Shown piece by piece: positions 16,369-26,285 of a stretch of 64,000 bases of DNA. The notes beneath the pieces are model-generated. The model was not told the origin of the DNA and ran no database searches. It saw nothing but the letters and a program-made list of their open reading frames with translations. Origin of the DNA: Dyadobacter sp. CY347 (lineage in GTDB: Bacteria > Bacteroidota > Bacteroidia > Cytophagales > Spirosomataceae); the NCBI RefSeq assembly GCF_021502655.1, contig NZ_JAKFFT010000007.1, positions 124,001-188,000 on the forward strand, given 5' to 3'. Positions within the stretch are counted from its first letter, which is position 1; every line of letters starts with the position of its first letter. The translations under genes were made by a program, and so were the position numbers.

Positions 16369-19263
16369 ATGAAAATTAATCTTCGGAACCAGGATAAATT
16401 TGAAAACCGTCACCACGGTAAAGATGCGCAGGAATTGCAGGAAATGCTGAGCACGATCGGAGCCGCATCACTGGATGAATTGATTGACCAGACACTTCCC
16501 CCGGCCATCAGATTGCAGAAGCCATTGAACTTGCCAAGACCGAAAACCGAGCAGGAATTTTTGCAGGGCATCCGGAAAATAGCAAGTAAAAATGCTGTTC
16601 TGAAATCATACATTGGAACAGGATATTACGACACCATTACGCCGAATGTGATTCTCCGGAATATTCTGGAAAACCCGGCCTGGTACACAGCTTACACGCC
16701 TTACCAAGCCGAGATCGCGCAGGGCAGACTTGAAATGCTGCTTAATTTCCAAACCGTCATTACAGACCTGACGGGCATGCAGATTGCAAATGCTTCTTTG
16801 CTGGATGAGGCAACGGCTGCGGCTGAGGCCATGACCATGCTTTACAGCCTGCGTCCATCTTCCAGGAAAAAAGCGAACACATTCTTCGTCTCGGAGCTTT
16901 GTCATCCGCAAACCATTGATCTCGTTCACACCAGGGCGAAGCCTATCGGCATTGACATCATAGTAGGAAACCACGCAACCGTGGATCTTACGGATGAAAA
17001 TCTTTATGGTGTGCTGGTTCAATATCCTGCGACCAACGGAGAAGTCATTGATTATACAGATTTTATCGCTTCTGCACATGAGCAAGGCCTTTCTGTGGCT
17101 GTGGCTGCTGATCTGCTGGCATTAACATTGTTGAAATCGCCCGGTGAAATGGGAGCCGATGTGGTTGTGGGTTCTTCGCAGCGATTTGGCGTTCCTATGG
17201 GTTACGGCGGCCCGCACGCGGCTTATTTTGCAACAAAAGATTCATTTAAAAGAAATATCCCGGGCAGGATTATCGGTGTTTCGGTGGATACGGAGGGCAA
17301 TCGTGCATTGCGCATGGCCTTGCAGACTCGGGAGCAACATATCCGCAGGGAAAAAGCAACCTCTAACATTTGTACTGCGCAGGTTCTTCTGGCAGTTATT
17401 GCAGGTGCTTACTCTGTTTATCACGGACCCGAAGGCATTAAGAACATTGCCGCACGCGTTCACGGGCTTACCAAGCTTTTTGTTGACACAATCAAACAGT
17501 TCCATTACGAGGTCGTAACGGAGCATTACTTTGATACGGTGACAGTTAAAACCGGCCTGACCAGAAAGCTGAGAGAAACTGCTGTTAAATGGGGCATTAA
17601 CCTCAAATACAATGGTGAAGAAAGTGTTTCGGTTTCATTCGATGAGGCGAAAACTTTTGATGATGTAATCTCACTCTTGAATGTGTTTGCAGAAGTTTCC
17701 GGCTTCCAGGGTGAAATGGTGATTGATGAAGAACTTGAACTGGATCTTCCGTCAAACCTTGCCCGCACATCCGAATATCTGACACATCCCGTTTTCAACA
17801 CGCACCATACTGAGCACGAAATGCTGCGTTATCTGAAATCGCTGGAAAACAAAGACTTATCATTGGTTCATTCCATGATTTCACTGGGCAGTTGCACAAT
17901 GAAACTGAATGCAACCGCTGAAATGATCCCGTTGACCTGGCCGGAGTTCGGCGCGATCCACCCGTTCGCTCCCACCAATCAGGTAGGAGGTTATGCACAG
18001 CTTGTGAGTGAGCTTAATATCTGGCTTTGTGAAATTACCGGATTTGCAGCGATGTCATTCCAACCCAATTCAGGTGCACAGGGCGAATATGCAGGTCTTA
18101 TGGCGATCCGCGCTTATCATGAAAGTCGTGGTGATGTGCATCGGAATGTTGCGTTAATCCCTTCATCCGCCCACGGAACCAACCCTGCATCGGCTGTCAT
18201 GGCGGGCATGAAAGTGGTGGTTACCAAATGTGATGAAAGAGGTAACATTGATGTAGCCGATCTGAGAGCCAAAGCAGAGCAATATAAAGATGAATTGTCT
18301 TGCTTAATGGTGACTTATCCATCTACGCACGGCGTGTATGAGGAGAGCATTATTGAGATCTGCGAAATGATCCACTCATTTGGCGGACAGGTTTATATGG
18401 ATGGTGCCAATATGAATGCACAAGTTGGGCTTACCAGTCCGGCAACTATTGGCGCGGACGTTTGTCACTTGAATTTGCACAAAACGTTCTGCATTCCTCA
18501 TGGCGGTGGCGGACCAGGGGTTGGCCCGATCGGTGTGGCGGAACATTTGATGCCTTTCCTTCCTGGTCACGTTAATTTCAGCACGCAGCCGGAGCATTTG
18601 CCAACTGGTGAAGCAGGAGCCGTTTCCGCCGCACCTTATGGAAGTGCCAGCATCCTGACGATTTCCTACGCATACATTGCGATGATGGGAGAAGCTGGGC
18701 TCACCAATGCAACGAAATACGCGATCCTGAATGCCAACTATATTAAAGAACGCCTGAGCGGACATTATGATGTGCTTTACACCGGCACGAACGGCCGTTG
18801 CGCACACGAAATGATCCTGGATTGCCGATCGTTTAAAGCGGCCGGTGTTGAAGCCGAAGATCTTGCGAAACGTTTGATGGATTATGGATTTCACGCGCCT
18901 ACATTGTCATTCCCTGTTGCAGGAACATTGATGATCGAACCTACGGAATCGGAATCGAAGGCGGAACTGGATCGTTTTTGTGATACAATGATCGCGATCA
19001 GAAATGAAATTCGGGAGATTCAGGATGGCACAGCAGACCGCACGGATAATGTGCTTAAAAATGCGCCACATACGTCGAGAATACTGTTAAGCGAAAACTG
19101 GAACAGATCTTACAGCCGCGAGAAAGCTGCGTTCCCATTGCCGCATTTGCGTTTCAATAAGTTCTGGCCAAGCGTAAGCCGCGTTGACAGCGCTTACGGC
19201 GACAGAAACCTGATCTGCTCATGCATCCCGGTCGAGGCTTATGCGGAAGTTGAAGCTAATTAA
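16369..19263 (+). CDS. gcvP: Glycine dehydrogenase (P protein of glycine cleavage)
   Basis: A 964-residue fused P protein that decarboxylates glycine with PLP and passes the aminomethyl group to lipoyl-GcvH. Both halves are present: the N-terminal half ([20 protein letters not shown]) and the C-terminal half with the PLP lysine in [18 protein letters not shown] (Lys about residue 705). Full length is normal for the single-chain bacterial type. gcvT, gcvH and lpd are not in the window, so the system is dispersed. It ends at a region with a hairpin array and a terminator shared with the convergent nuo operon. Confidence 0.98.
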   Translation: MKINLRNQDKFENRHHGKDAQELQEMLSTIGAASLDELIDQTLPPAIRLQKPLNLPRPKTEQEFLQGIRKIASKNAVLKSYIGTGYYDTITPNVILRNILENPAWYTAYTPYQAEIAQGRLEMLLNFQTVITDLTGMQIANASLLDEATAAAEAMTMLYSLRPSSRKKANTFFVSELCHPQTIDLVHTRAKPIGIDIIVGNHATVDLTDENLYGVLVQYPATNGEVIDYTDFIASAHEQGLSVAVAADLLALTLLKSPGEMGADVVVGSSQRFGVPMGYGGPHAAYFATKDSFKRNIPGRIIGVSVDTEGNRALRMALQTREQHIRREKATSNICTAQVLLAVIAGAYSVYHGPEGIKNIAARVHGLTKLFVDTIKQFHYEVVTEHYFDTVTVKTGLTRKLRETAVKWGINLKYNGEESVSVSFDEAKTFDDVISLLNVFAEVSGFQGEMVIDEELELDLPSNLARTSEYLTHPVFNTHHTEHEMLRYLKSLENKDLSLVHSMISLGSCTMKLNATAEMIPLTWPEFGAIHPFAPTNQVGGYAQLVSELNIWLCEITGFAAMSFQPNSGAQGEYAGLMAIRAYHESRGDVHRNVALIPSSAHGTNPASAVMAGMKVVVTKCDERGNIDVADLRAKAEQYKDELSCLMVTYPSTHGVYEESIIEICEMIHSFGGQVYMDGANMNAQVGLTSPATIGADVCHLNLHKTFCIPHGGGGPGVGPIGVAEHLMPFLPGHVNFSTQPEHLPTGEAGAVSAAPYGSASILTISYAYIAMMGEAGLTNATKYAILNANYIKERLSGHYDVLYTGTNGRCAHEMILDCRSFKAAGVEAEDLAKRLMDYGFHAPTLSFPVAGTLMIEPTESESKAELDRFCDTMIAIRNEIREIQDGTADRTDNVLKNAPHTSRILLSENWNRSYSREKAAFPLPHLRFNKFWPSVSRVDSAYGDRNLICSCIPVEAYAEVEAN

Positions 19264-19283
19264 GAAGCGATAGATAATAGCTA

Positions 19284-19410
19284 GCCCTTTTCCCAGGATT
19301 AAAATCCTGGGCAAAAATATGGGTCGCCGGTGACCCGGCTGGCATCTTGCCAGTAAGCCGCGTAGCGGCGATAGATATCTTGGCCCCAGGATTTATCCTG
19401 GGGATCTTAA
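19284..19410. repeat. Array of five small hairpins (REP-like element)
   Basis: Within ~115 bases five separate inverted repeats occur: 19292-19311 CCCAGGATTAAAATCCTGGG, 19321-19336 GGGTCGCCGGTGACCC, 19339-19353 CTGGCATCTTGCCAG, 19357-19369 GCCGCGTAGCGGC, and 19384-19403 CCCCAGGATTTATCCTGGGG. The first and last are near-identical, giving the unit matching ends. This structure looks like a dispersed extragenic palindromic element rather than a gene. It lies between gcvP and the distal end of the nuo operon. Confidence 0.75.
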
Positions 19411-19414
19411 AAAG

Positions 19415-19452
19415 AAGAAAGGGAGATGCTCGATCGAGCATCTCCCTTTCTT
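19415..19452. terminator. 38-bp perfect palindromic terminator
   Basis: The arms meet at GAGATGCTCGATCGAGCATC and end in AAGAAA/TTTCTT. The sequence is identical on both strands and lies between the convergent gcvP and nuoJ, so it can end both transcripts. Confidence 0.85.
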
Positions 19453-19473
19453 ATGTATTAAAAAACAAAGATC

Positions 19474-19992
19474 TTAAAAATGCCGCTCTCCAATCTCTCT
19501 TTTTCCCAGCATTACTGCACCCACCATCGCTACTAAAAGCAGGATTGAAACCAGCTCAAAAGGAAGCAAATAATCACGGAACAGCAAGTGTCCCAGGTTT
19601 TCAATCATCCCGATTTGAGAGTCAAATTGCTGCGGATCAAATGCAGGGATAATGCTTTTGCGGTAAGCGCCAAACAAGATCACAAATACAGTTCCGCCGA
19701 CAATAGTGGCCGCAATTTTGGTCAGATTGGTTTTTGATTCCTCATTATCCTGCTTCATATTCAAGAACATGATCACAAAGAGGAAAAGAACCATAATAGC
19801 ACCCGCGTAAACGATAATGTTAACCGCTGCCAGAAACTGCGCATTCAACAAAATATAATGTCCTGAAAGTGTAAAGAATGTCAGGATCAGATAAAGGACA
19901 CTGTGGATCGGGTTGCGTGAAACAACCACCATTACTGCGCTGAGGACAGTCAGGAACGATAGGAAATAGAAAAACGAAATAGCTGAATTCAT
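19474..19992 (-). CDS. nuoJ: NADH-quinone oxidoreductase subunit J
   Basis: A 172-residue polytopic membrane subunit of complex I with about five helices. The conserved helix-3 region reads VNIIVYAGAIMVLFLFVIMFLN, the usual NuoJ/ND6 signature. It is the last gene of the nuo operon here, 34 bases after nuoI, and is followed by a palindromic terminator instead of nuoK. In most operons nuoK overlaps or directly follows nuoJ, so the organisation is atypical. Confidence 0.95.
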   Translation of the reverse strand: MNSAISFFYFLSFLTVLSAVMVVVSRNPIHSVLYLILTFFTLSGHYILLNAQFLAAVNIIVYAGAIMVLFLFVIMFLNMKQDNEESKTNLTKIAATIVGGTVFVILFGAYRKSIIPAFDPQQFDSQIGMIENLGHLLFRDYLLPFELVSILLLVAMVGAVMLGKREIGERHF

Positions 19993-20026
19993 AAAATTAA
20001 ATAGCTGATATGCTCAATGAATGTGT

Positions 20027-20620
20027 TCAGGGAATGGCTCTCGGAACAACATTGGTAACTTCACCGCTGGCCCTTTTCAGATCCAGTGCGCGGGCTTCTT
20101 CCTTGGTCCAGGCTTCGCGGGTATATCTGTTGTTCATGTCTTCCACCAAAAGATCCTTTCCCCAAATCACCTGATCACGTTCCGCAAACACAGGAACGAA
20201 CTCGTCGTGACGTAAGTAAACGGCTTGTTTTGGGCAGGCTTCTTCACAAAGTCCGCAGAAAATGCATCTGAGCATGTTCACTTCGTAAACTGCCGCATAT
20301 TTCTCTTCGCGATAAAGCGTTTCTTCGCCTTTTTCCCGCTCAGCCGCTACAATCTGGATCGCTTCTGCCGGACAAGCAACGGCGCATAAACCGCAAGCGG
20401 TGCAGCGTTCCCGACCATCTTCGTCCCTTTTGAGAATGTGTCTTCCACGGAAAACAGGGCCTAGATAACGCTTAACCTCCGGATATTGAATGGTTACTTT
20501 TTTCGCAAAAAAGTGCTTAATGGTGATCGCTAAACCCGTTGCAATAGCAGGCAAGTAGGCGCGTTCCATCAGCGTCATTTCTTTATTGCTTACTTGCTTA
20601 GAGCGATTTGTCAGTTGCAT
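20027..20620 (-). CDS. nuoI: NADH-quinone oxidoreductase subunit I
   Basis: A 197-residue peripheral-arm subunit carrying clusters N6a and N6b. Two complete 4Fe-4S motifs are visible, CTACGLCAVACP and CIFCGLCEEACP. The ATG at 20620 (MQLTNRSKQ) is chosen. An upstream TTG extension would run into nuoH and is not needed. It sits 14 bases after nuoH. The extra N-terminal ~30 residues before the hydrophobic AIATGLAITIKHFF are typical of Bacteroidota. Confidence 0.96.
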   Translation of the reverse strand: MQLTNRSKQVSNKEMTLMERAYLPAIATGLAITIKHFFAKKVTIQYPEVKRYLGPVFRGRHILKRDEDGRERCTACGLCAVACPAEAIQIVAAEREKGEETLYREEKYAAVYEVNMLRCIFCGLCEEACPKQAVYLRHDEFVPVFAERDQVIWGKDLLVEDMNNRYTREAWTKEEARALDLKRASGEVTNVVPRAIP

Positions 20621-20634
20621 GGCAATGTGTTTTA

Positions 20635-21714
20635 TTAATTCAACCACGCGGTTACCAGCGGCTTAAGGAAAAGCACGGCAGCACCGGTGATTATAATATT
20701 AAAGATAGCAAGCGGGATCAGTTTTTTCCAGCCCAGGTTCATCAGCTGATCATAACGGAACCTTGGAATTGTCCAACGTACCCACATGTAAAAGAAGATG
20801 AAGAACAATGCTTTTCCGAAAAATACCGCCGTTCCGATCAACGTGGCAGCATTATGCCCGGTTTCGGTTCCGAAAGCCTGCGTAAGCTGCGAATAAACCC
20901 AGTCCATTCCGGGATAATTATATCCGCCAAAATACAGAACCGAGATAATGGCCGAAGAAATGAACATGTTAATGTATTCGGCAAACAAATAAAAGCCGAG
21001 TTTCATACTTCCATACTCGGTGTGATAACCGCCTACAAGCTCAGTTTCGCACTCAGGAAGGTCGAAAGGCACACGGTTACACTCTGCGAATGAGCAGGTG
21101 ATGAAAATAATAAAGCCTAATGGCTGGTAAAAAATATTCCAGTTTCCACCATGCTGCTGCGCCACGATCTCACCCAATGAAAGCGAGCTGCTCATCATCA
21201 GAATAGCAATCAGCGAAAGTCCCATGGCAACCTCATAACTAATGTTTTGCGAAGCCGCACGGATCGCGCCAAGCAGCGAAAATTTGTTATTGGACGCCCA
21301 GCCGCCGACCATAATGCCGTAAACGCCTAATGCCACAACACCAAAAACGTAAAGAATACCAATGTTTGATTCGACGCCTTGCAAAGCAACTTCATGACCA
21401 TTGATCCGGAAAGTGCTACCAAAAGGAATAACCGCGCTGGCAAGCAAAGCCGTAAGCATCGCCAAACTTGGTCCTGCAATGAAAAGCCATTTGTTAGCAA
21501 GCGCAGGAATAAAATCTTCTTTGAAAAACATCTTACCCGCGTCAGCAAGCGGTTGTAACAGTCCGCCCGGTCCTGCGCGGTTAGGGCCCATCCTGTCCTG
21601 GATAAAGCCGGCAACTTTACGCTCGCCCCAGGTTGAGTACATGGCAATGACCAGCGTAAGAACAAAAACAACGAATATTGTTGCGGTTTTAATGAGAAAC
21701 TCCGTTAAATCCAT
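20635..21714 (-). CDS. nuoH: NADH-quinone oxidoreductase subunit H
   Basis: A 359-residue membrane subunit that forms part of the quinone channel. Signatures are ERKVAGFIQDRMGPNRAGPG at about residue 31 and the cytoplasmic loop ECNRVPFDLPECETELVGGY at about residue 210, which includes the conserved acidic residues near the quinone site. Around eight helices are predicted. It lies between nuoG (42 bases upstream) and nuoI. Confidence 0.97.
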   Translation of the reverse strand: MDLTEFLIKTATIFVVFVLTLVIAMYSTWGERKVAGFIQDRMGPNRAGPGGLLQPLADAGKMFFKEDFIPALANKWLFIAGPSLAMLTALLASAVIPFGSTFRINGHEVALQGVESNIGILYVFGVVALGVYGIMVGGWASNNKFSLLGAIRAASQNISYEVAMGLSLIAILMMSSSLSLGEIVAQQHGGNWNIFYQPLGFIIFITCSFAECNRVPFDLPECETELVGGYHTEYGSMKLGFYLFAEYINMFISSAIISVLYFGGYNYPGMDWVYSQLTQAFGTETGHNAATLIGTAVFFGKALFFIFFYMWVRWTIPRFRYDQLMNLGWKKLIPLAIFNIIITGAAVLFLKPLVTAWLN

Positions 21715-21756
21715 TTTTTGTAAACAAGGTTAAAAACAGGCTGTTATGCCGCTGAA

Positions 21757-22872
21757 CTAGTTATTTTTTGCCAACAATGAGCGGTGATTTGCTTTGTCGT
21801 TGTTTTCAATGCTTTGGTGACGGATCGTTTCTTCGTCAGTCACAAACGGACGCGTATCATCAATTTTTTTGTAAGAACTGTCCGCCAGTTTTATGGCAAA
21901 ATCAGGTGTCTTCACAAGATTGGCGCGGTATTTGTTGGCTGAAATGACAGAGCTGCGTTTCACTTTGGTAGGGCCTTCCAGCACCCAGTCGCTTGTTTTT
22001 TTCTTCTCAAAACGGCAGGTGTTGCAAATGAAGTCATTCACTTCTCCCCAGGTATTTTTGCGGGCTGTAACACGGATAATTTCATCGCCTCTGTACCAAA
22101 CCGTCGTTTTACCGCAGCATTTGTCGCAATCGCGGTGCGCGTCTTCTGGTTTGGTAAACCATACACGGTTTTTGAAACGGAAAGTTTTGTCGGTAAGCGC
22201 TCCCACCGGGCACACGTCAATCACATTTCCTGAGAAATCATTATCGATCGCTTTTTCAATGTAAGTGCTGATTTCAGAAGCATCGCCGCGGTTCATTACA
22301 CCGTGTACACGCTTGTTGGTAATCTGATCAGCCGTGTAAACGCAACGATAGCAAAGGATGCAGCGTGTCATGTGCAGCTGCACATATGGACCAATGTCTA
22401 TTTTGTCAAAAGTCCTTCTGTCTTCCTCATAACGCGTTTTTACCGAGCCATGCTCAAATGCAAAATCCTGCAAATGACATTCGCCGGCCTGATCGCAAAT
22501 AGGGCAGTCGAGCGGGTGATTGATCAGCAGGAATTCAACGATGCTTTTGCGCGTATCCAGCACGGCCTGATTTGTTGTATTTTCAACAACCATTCCTTCC
22601 TGGACCTGGGTGATGCAGGAGGGAACGAGCTTCGGCATTGGCCTCGGATCTTTTGCAGAACCTTGGGCCACACGCACCAGACATGCCCGACACTTACCGC
22701 CAGATGCAGTCAATGGCTTATAGAAACACATGGCAGGAGGCACGAGCGCAGCCTGACTTTCATCGGCTTCTGCAATCTTACGCGCAGCCTGCATAATCGT
22801 CGTTCCCGGTTCCACCTCGACTTCAATGCCGTCGAATGTAATTTTTACTAACTGAGGTTTGGTCTCTTCCAT
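21757..22872 (-). CDS. nuoG: NADH-quinone oxidoreductase subunit G (short form)
   Basis: A 371-residue iron-sulfur subunit. Cys motifs in order: CFYKPLTASGGKCRAC (2Fe-2S, about 49-64), CPICDQAGECHLQDFAFEHG (about 125-145), CILCYRC and CPVGAL (4Fe-4S), then CDKCCGKTTVW and ICNTCRFEKK. It ends soon after, so the molybdopterin-like C-terminal domain of the ~900-residue E. coli protein is absent. Short NuoG proteins occur in Bacteroidota, so this need not be a truncation. In the operon it is separated from nuoF by an unrelated membrane-protein gene. Confidence 0.93.
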   Translation of the reverse strand: MEETKPQLVKITFDGIEVEVEPGTTIMQAARKIAEADESQAALVPPAMCFYKPLTASGGKCRACLVRVAQGSAKDPRPMPKLVPSCITQVQEGMVVENTTNQAVLDTRKSIVEFLLINHPLDCPICDQAGECHLQDFAFEHGSVKTRYEEDRRTFDKIDIGPYVQLHMTRCILCYRCVYTADQITNKRVHGVMNRGDASEISTYIEKAIDNDFSGNVIDVCPVGALTDKTFRFKNRVWFTKPEDAHRDCDKCCGKTTVWYRGDEIIRVTARKNTWGEVNDFICNTCRFEKKKTSDWVLEGPTKVKRSSVISANKYRANLVKTPDFAIKLADSSYKKIDDTRPFVTDEETIRHQSIENNDKANHRSLLAKNN

Positions 22873-22893
22873 GCCAAAAATTATATCATTATG

Positions 22894-24411
22894 CTATTTG
22901 TCGGCCTCGTAAATGTCATACGGGCCCACGGTTGAGCTATATTTTAAAGTGTTTGTAAAATCAACATTGAGAATGTTAACGGGCACAATCCCTTTCAATG
23001 AAATTACATATTTAATATCCTTTCTCCTAACCATGCTCTTAAATTTGTCAAAGCGAAAGGTTCCGTTCAGATCTGCCAAATAAACAAGGTCCGGAAAAGG
23101 GATTAACGCATTGTTGACAAAAAAATGATTCAGAAAATATCCTTCCATGTGATTGCCGCCGCAAATATAAACCCACTCCTTCGGTTTCAAGTTTTTCTCT
23201 TTATATAAATATTCCGAGACATTACGCTCATCAATGTAAGCACGCTCAAAGCCGGAATGGATCACTGATTTGTATTTCATAAAAACAAACAGTGTGCAAT
23301 GCATAAACGCCATTACCAGATACATCGGAACTGCCGCTCTCAGGAAGCCGCTGTCAAATCGATTCGCATTGATCGGATCACTGAAAAACAACGTGATCTG
23401 GACGACCGCCAGGAGCAAATAATCCTGATAATAGCCTACACCTGCGCCAATCTTAAAAGCGGTGGACGTTGAAAACAGAAAAACAAGGAAGCTGCAAAGG
23501 GTTATAAAAAGTTGAAAATCGGATGGCCGATAGTAAATGACATAAGCGCTTACCACTACATTGGCTATGATCAAAGGCGCAAATTGCAGAAGCCAATGTT
23601 GTAATGTCCAATCATAAAACCAGCCCCAGCTCGCTGAATTGGCAACACCGCCTATAATGTTGGTAAAAAATAATTCAATTGTGTTGATAGGAAGAATCAG
23701 CAGATATGCCCCAAAAACGGCTATTCCGAAGCCAGTCAGTATAAGCAAGGTTTTCCACTCCCGCCGAATGATCCAGAAAAGGCCGAGTGAAATGGAAAGA
23801 ATAGCGCCGCTTTGCTTGACAAAAAATGCTGATACGGCGATGAATATGGCTATAAACCACCAAAGTCTGTTTTCCGTATCCTTTAATGCATTATAAACCG
23901 AAACGATAAAAAGAGAGGTTAACAGGATCAGCAAACTGTCTGGCCGGGATGTAGTCAGAAACCAGAAACTAAGAATGTGAAAGATATAGATGCTCGCCAG
24001 GAGCGCTGCAACGGGCTTTTTTGTAGCCCTATACAGAAAGATCCCTGCTGTGCTCACAGCTGCAAGCGTAAACATATTCGAAAACAGGCGGCTCGCCAGA
24101 TACATTTTATGCACTTCCAAAGCCGACCAGTCTACGATTTTACAAAAAAATGCAACGATAGAAAAGTAAAGCGGCGTGTACTGAGAAAGCCGGAACGGAG
24201 CCGCCTCAGGGTCAAGATACAATGCATTACCGGACACCAGAAGCTGAATGGGTAAAATTGTGCTGCCTTCGCTCCCCGAAATGTCGGGATGGTAACTGAT
24301 GGATGCCTGAAATTTGATAATTAGCAGTATGAATGCGCTGATCAGTCCAAAGATCAAGGCGATCATGAAGGACTTGTCTCTGATCCAAATCAGCGATTTA
24401 TTGATTTCCAT
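22894..24411 (-). CDS. GT-C-like polytopic membrane protein inserted in the nuo operon
   Basis: A 505-residue protein with roughly ten to twelve membrane helices and a C-terminal soluble domain of ~120 residues. The layout resembles GT-C glycosyltransferases (GT39/GT83/DUF2029 type): a first helix, then an extracytoplasmic loop with acidic residues (HPDISGSEGSTILP), YTPLYF, and the motif TTSRPDSLLILLTSLF. Such enzymes use polyprenyl-phosphate sugars. The ATG at 24411 shares its first base with the nuoF stop (TAATG), which implies translational coupling. nuoG follows after 21 bases. It has no known role in complex I; the exact family and substrate are uncertain. Confidence 0.85.
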   Translation of the reverse strand: MEINKSLIWIRDKSFMIALIFGLISAFILLIIKFQASISYHPDISGSEGSTILPIQLLVSGNALYLDPEAAPFRLSQYTPLYFSIVAFFCKIVDWSALEVHKMYLASRLFSNMFTLAAVSTAGIFLYRATKKPVAALLASIYIFHILSFWFLTTSRPDSLLILLTSLFIVSVYNALKDTENRLWWFIAIFIAVSAFFVKQSGAILSISLGLFWIIRREWKTLLILTGFGIAVFGAYLLILPINTIELFFTNIIGGVANSASWGWFYDWTLQHWLLQFAPLIIANVVVSAYVIYYRPSDFQLFITLCSFLVFLFSTSTAFKIGAGVGYYQDYLLLAVVQITLFFSDPINANRFDSGFLRAAVPMYLVMAFMHCTLFVFMKYKSVIHSGFERAYIDERNVSEYLYKEKNLKPKEWVYICGGNHMEGYFLNHFFVNNALIPFPDLVYLADLNGTFRFDKFKSMVRRKDIKYVISLKGIVPVNILNVDFTNTLKYSSTVGPYDIYEADK

Positions 24412-25751
24412 TATACTAATGCCATTTCGCCCTGATAAACTGCGCCGGGCTGCGATGCTTCGTGTGGATTGGTAATGTGCCACATGAATTCATCCCTGAA
24501 ATGCCGGATCGCGCTGGCAACTGGCCAGGCAGCGGCGTCTCCCAATGGACAAATGGTGTTACCTTCTATTTTTTTGGATATATCAACCAGCAGATCAATG
24601 TCGTGCATACTTCCGTGGCCGTGTTCAATGCGGTGAAGCACTTTTTCCATCCAGCCTGTTCCTTCGCGGCAAGGGCTGCATTGTCCGCAAGATTCGTGGT
24701 GATAAAAACGGGAGAAATTCCAGGTGTTACGAACGATACAAGCTGTTTCATCAAAAACAATAAAACCACCTGAACCTAACATGGTTCCCGTCGCAAATCC
24801 ACCGTCCGACAATGATTCATAGCTCATCAAACGATCTTCGCCATTGGCGGTTTTCATAATCAAATGAGCCGGCAAAATGGGAACAGAAGAACCTCCGGCA
24901 ACCAATGCCTTCAAATGGTGCCCTTTTCTGACGCCACCGCAGTATTCGTCGGAATTCAGGAATTCTTCAACACTTACACCCAACTCTATTTCATAAACGC
25001 CGGGCTTGTTAATGTGTCCCGAAGCAGAAATAAGCTTCGTTCCCGTGCTGCGGCCTACGCCGATGGCTGCATACGCATCACCACCATTGTTAATGATCCA
25101 CGGCATGTTGGAGATTGATTCCACATTATTCACCACAGTTGGACTTTGATATAAACCTTTTACCGCAGGGAATGGCGGTTTATTCCTTGGATTTCCTCTT
25201 TTTCCTTCAAGTGATTCCAAAAGTGCGGTTTCTTCGCCGCAAATGTAGGCGCCACCGCCCGGCTGAACGATCAGTTCAAGATCGTAACCGCTTCCCAATA
25301 TATTTTTTCCAAGAAATCCCTTCGCTTTTGCTTCCTCAATGGCCTGCTCCAAAATCCGGATCACATACATTAACTCGCCGCGAACGTAGATAAACGACTT
25401 GTTCGCACCAAGGGCAAAGCTTGAAATGATCATTCCTTCGATCAGCAAATGCGGAATGCATTTCATCAAATGGTGGTCTTTGAATGTTCCGGGTTCGGAC
25501 TCATCCGCATTACACACCAAATAACGGGGAACGCCTTCCGGCTTAGCCAAAAAGCCCCATTTCATGCCCATTGGAAAACCCGCACCGCCACGTCCGCGCA
25601 CACCGGATTTTTTCGCTTCTTCCACAACCTCTTCCGGGGTCATGGTTTTTATTGCTTTTTCAACGGCCGTATATCCTCCCTTTTGACGATAAACGTCGAA
25701 GGTTTCGATGCCCGGTGTATTAATATGTTCCGTTAAGATTTTTATAGCCAT
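24411..25751 (-). CDS. nuoF: NADH-quinone oxidoreductase subunit F
   Basis: A 446-residue subunit that binds FMN and NADH. The FMN/NADH glycine-rich segment GVRGRGGAGFPMGMKW lies at about residues 50-65, and the N3 4Fe-4S motif ESCGQCSPCREGTGW lies at about residue 353. Length is normal. It starts 23 bases after nuoE. Its TAA stop overlaps by one base the ATG of the following non-nuo membrane gene. Confidence 0.97.
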   Translation of the reverse strand: MAIKILTEHINTPGIETFDVYRQKGGYTAVEKAIKTMTPEEVVEEAKKSGVRGRGGAGFPMGMKWGFLAKPEGVPRYLVCNADESEPGTFKDHHLMKCIPHLLIEGMIISSFALGANKSFIYVRGELMYVIRILEQAIEEAKAKGFLGKNILGSGYDLELIVQPGGGAYICGEETALLESLEGKRGNPRNKPPFPAVKGLYQSPTVVNNVESISNMPWIINNGGDAYAAIGVGRSTGTKLISASGHINKPGVYEIELGVSVEEFLNSDEYCGGVRKGHHLKALVAGGSSVPILPAHLIMKTANGEDRLMSYESLSDGGFATGTMLGSGGFIVFDETACIVRNTWNFSRFYHHESCGQCSPCREGTGWMEKVLHRIEHGHGSMHDIDLLVDISKKIEGNTICPLGDAAAWPVASAIRHFRDEFMWHITNPHEASQPGAVYQGEMALV

Positions 25752-25774
25752 TTGAGGATCAATTTCTGCTTACG

Positions 25775-26272
25775 CTATTTACTCAACTCTTCAATAATTT
25801 CATCCACTTTCTCATTTGTCAGGTTCATGTAATATTTCTCACGAATCTGAAAAACAGGTCCCCAGCCACATGCTGCCAGACATTCTACTTCTTTCAATGT
25901 GAAATTGCCGTCGACAGTTGTTTGTCCGGCGTCGATGCCCAGTTTTTGTTTCAAATAACCATAAACATCCTCTCCGCCCATCAGGCAGCATGGGCCAGTG
26001 CGGCAATATTCAATGACATGTTTCCCGACAGGATCCAGGTGATACATGGTGTAAAAAGTCGCAACTTCGTAAACCTCAACAGGTTCCAGGCTTAATAAGC
26101 TGGCAACATGGTCCATCACTTCGCTGCTTAACCAGCCCCATTGTTCTTGGGCTACGTGTAAAACAGGCAAAAGAGCCGATTTCTGACGGCCCTCAGGATA
26201 ACGTGCTATGATCTCTTTTACTTTTTCCTGTCTTTCCGGTGTAAATGCAACCGGATTTAATGATTCAGTCAT
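25775..26272 (-). CDS. nuoE: NADH-quinone oxidoreductase subunit E
   Basis: A 165-residue thioredoxin-fold subunit with the N1a 2Fe-2S cluster ligands in CRTGPCC and CLAACGW. In this motif the spacing is C-x4-C and C-x3-C, as in the family. ATG at 26272 (MTESLNPVAF) is chosen over an upstream TTG inside nuoD. It starts 13 bases after the nuoD stop. Confidence 0.96.
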   Translation of the reverse strand: MTESLNPVAFTPERQEKVKEIIARYPEGRQKSALLPVLHVAQEQWGWLSSEVMDHVASLLSLEPVEVYEVATFYTMYHLDPVGKHVIEYCRTGPCCLMGGEDVYGYLKQKLGIDAGQTTVDGNFTLKEVECLAACGWGPVFQIREKYYMNLTNEKVDEIIEELSK

Positions 26273-26285
26273 TTCTTGAATATTT

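Noticed and set aside
19347..19652. 101-residue plus-strand frame
   Set aside because: It starts inside the hairpin array and runs through the terminator into antisense nuoJ; no protein-like features.
22303..22851. 182-residue frame opposite nuoG
   Set aside because: Antisense to conserved Cys motifs; no independent support.
24412..24483. 24-residue extension of the GT-C-like protein into nuoF
   Set aside because: The residues are a frame-shifted reading of nuoF. The overlapping ATG at 24411 gives a clean start.
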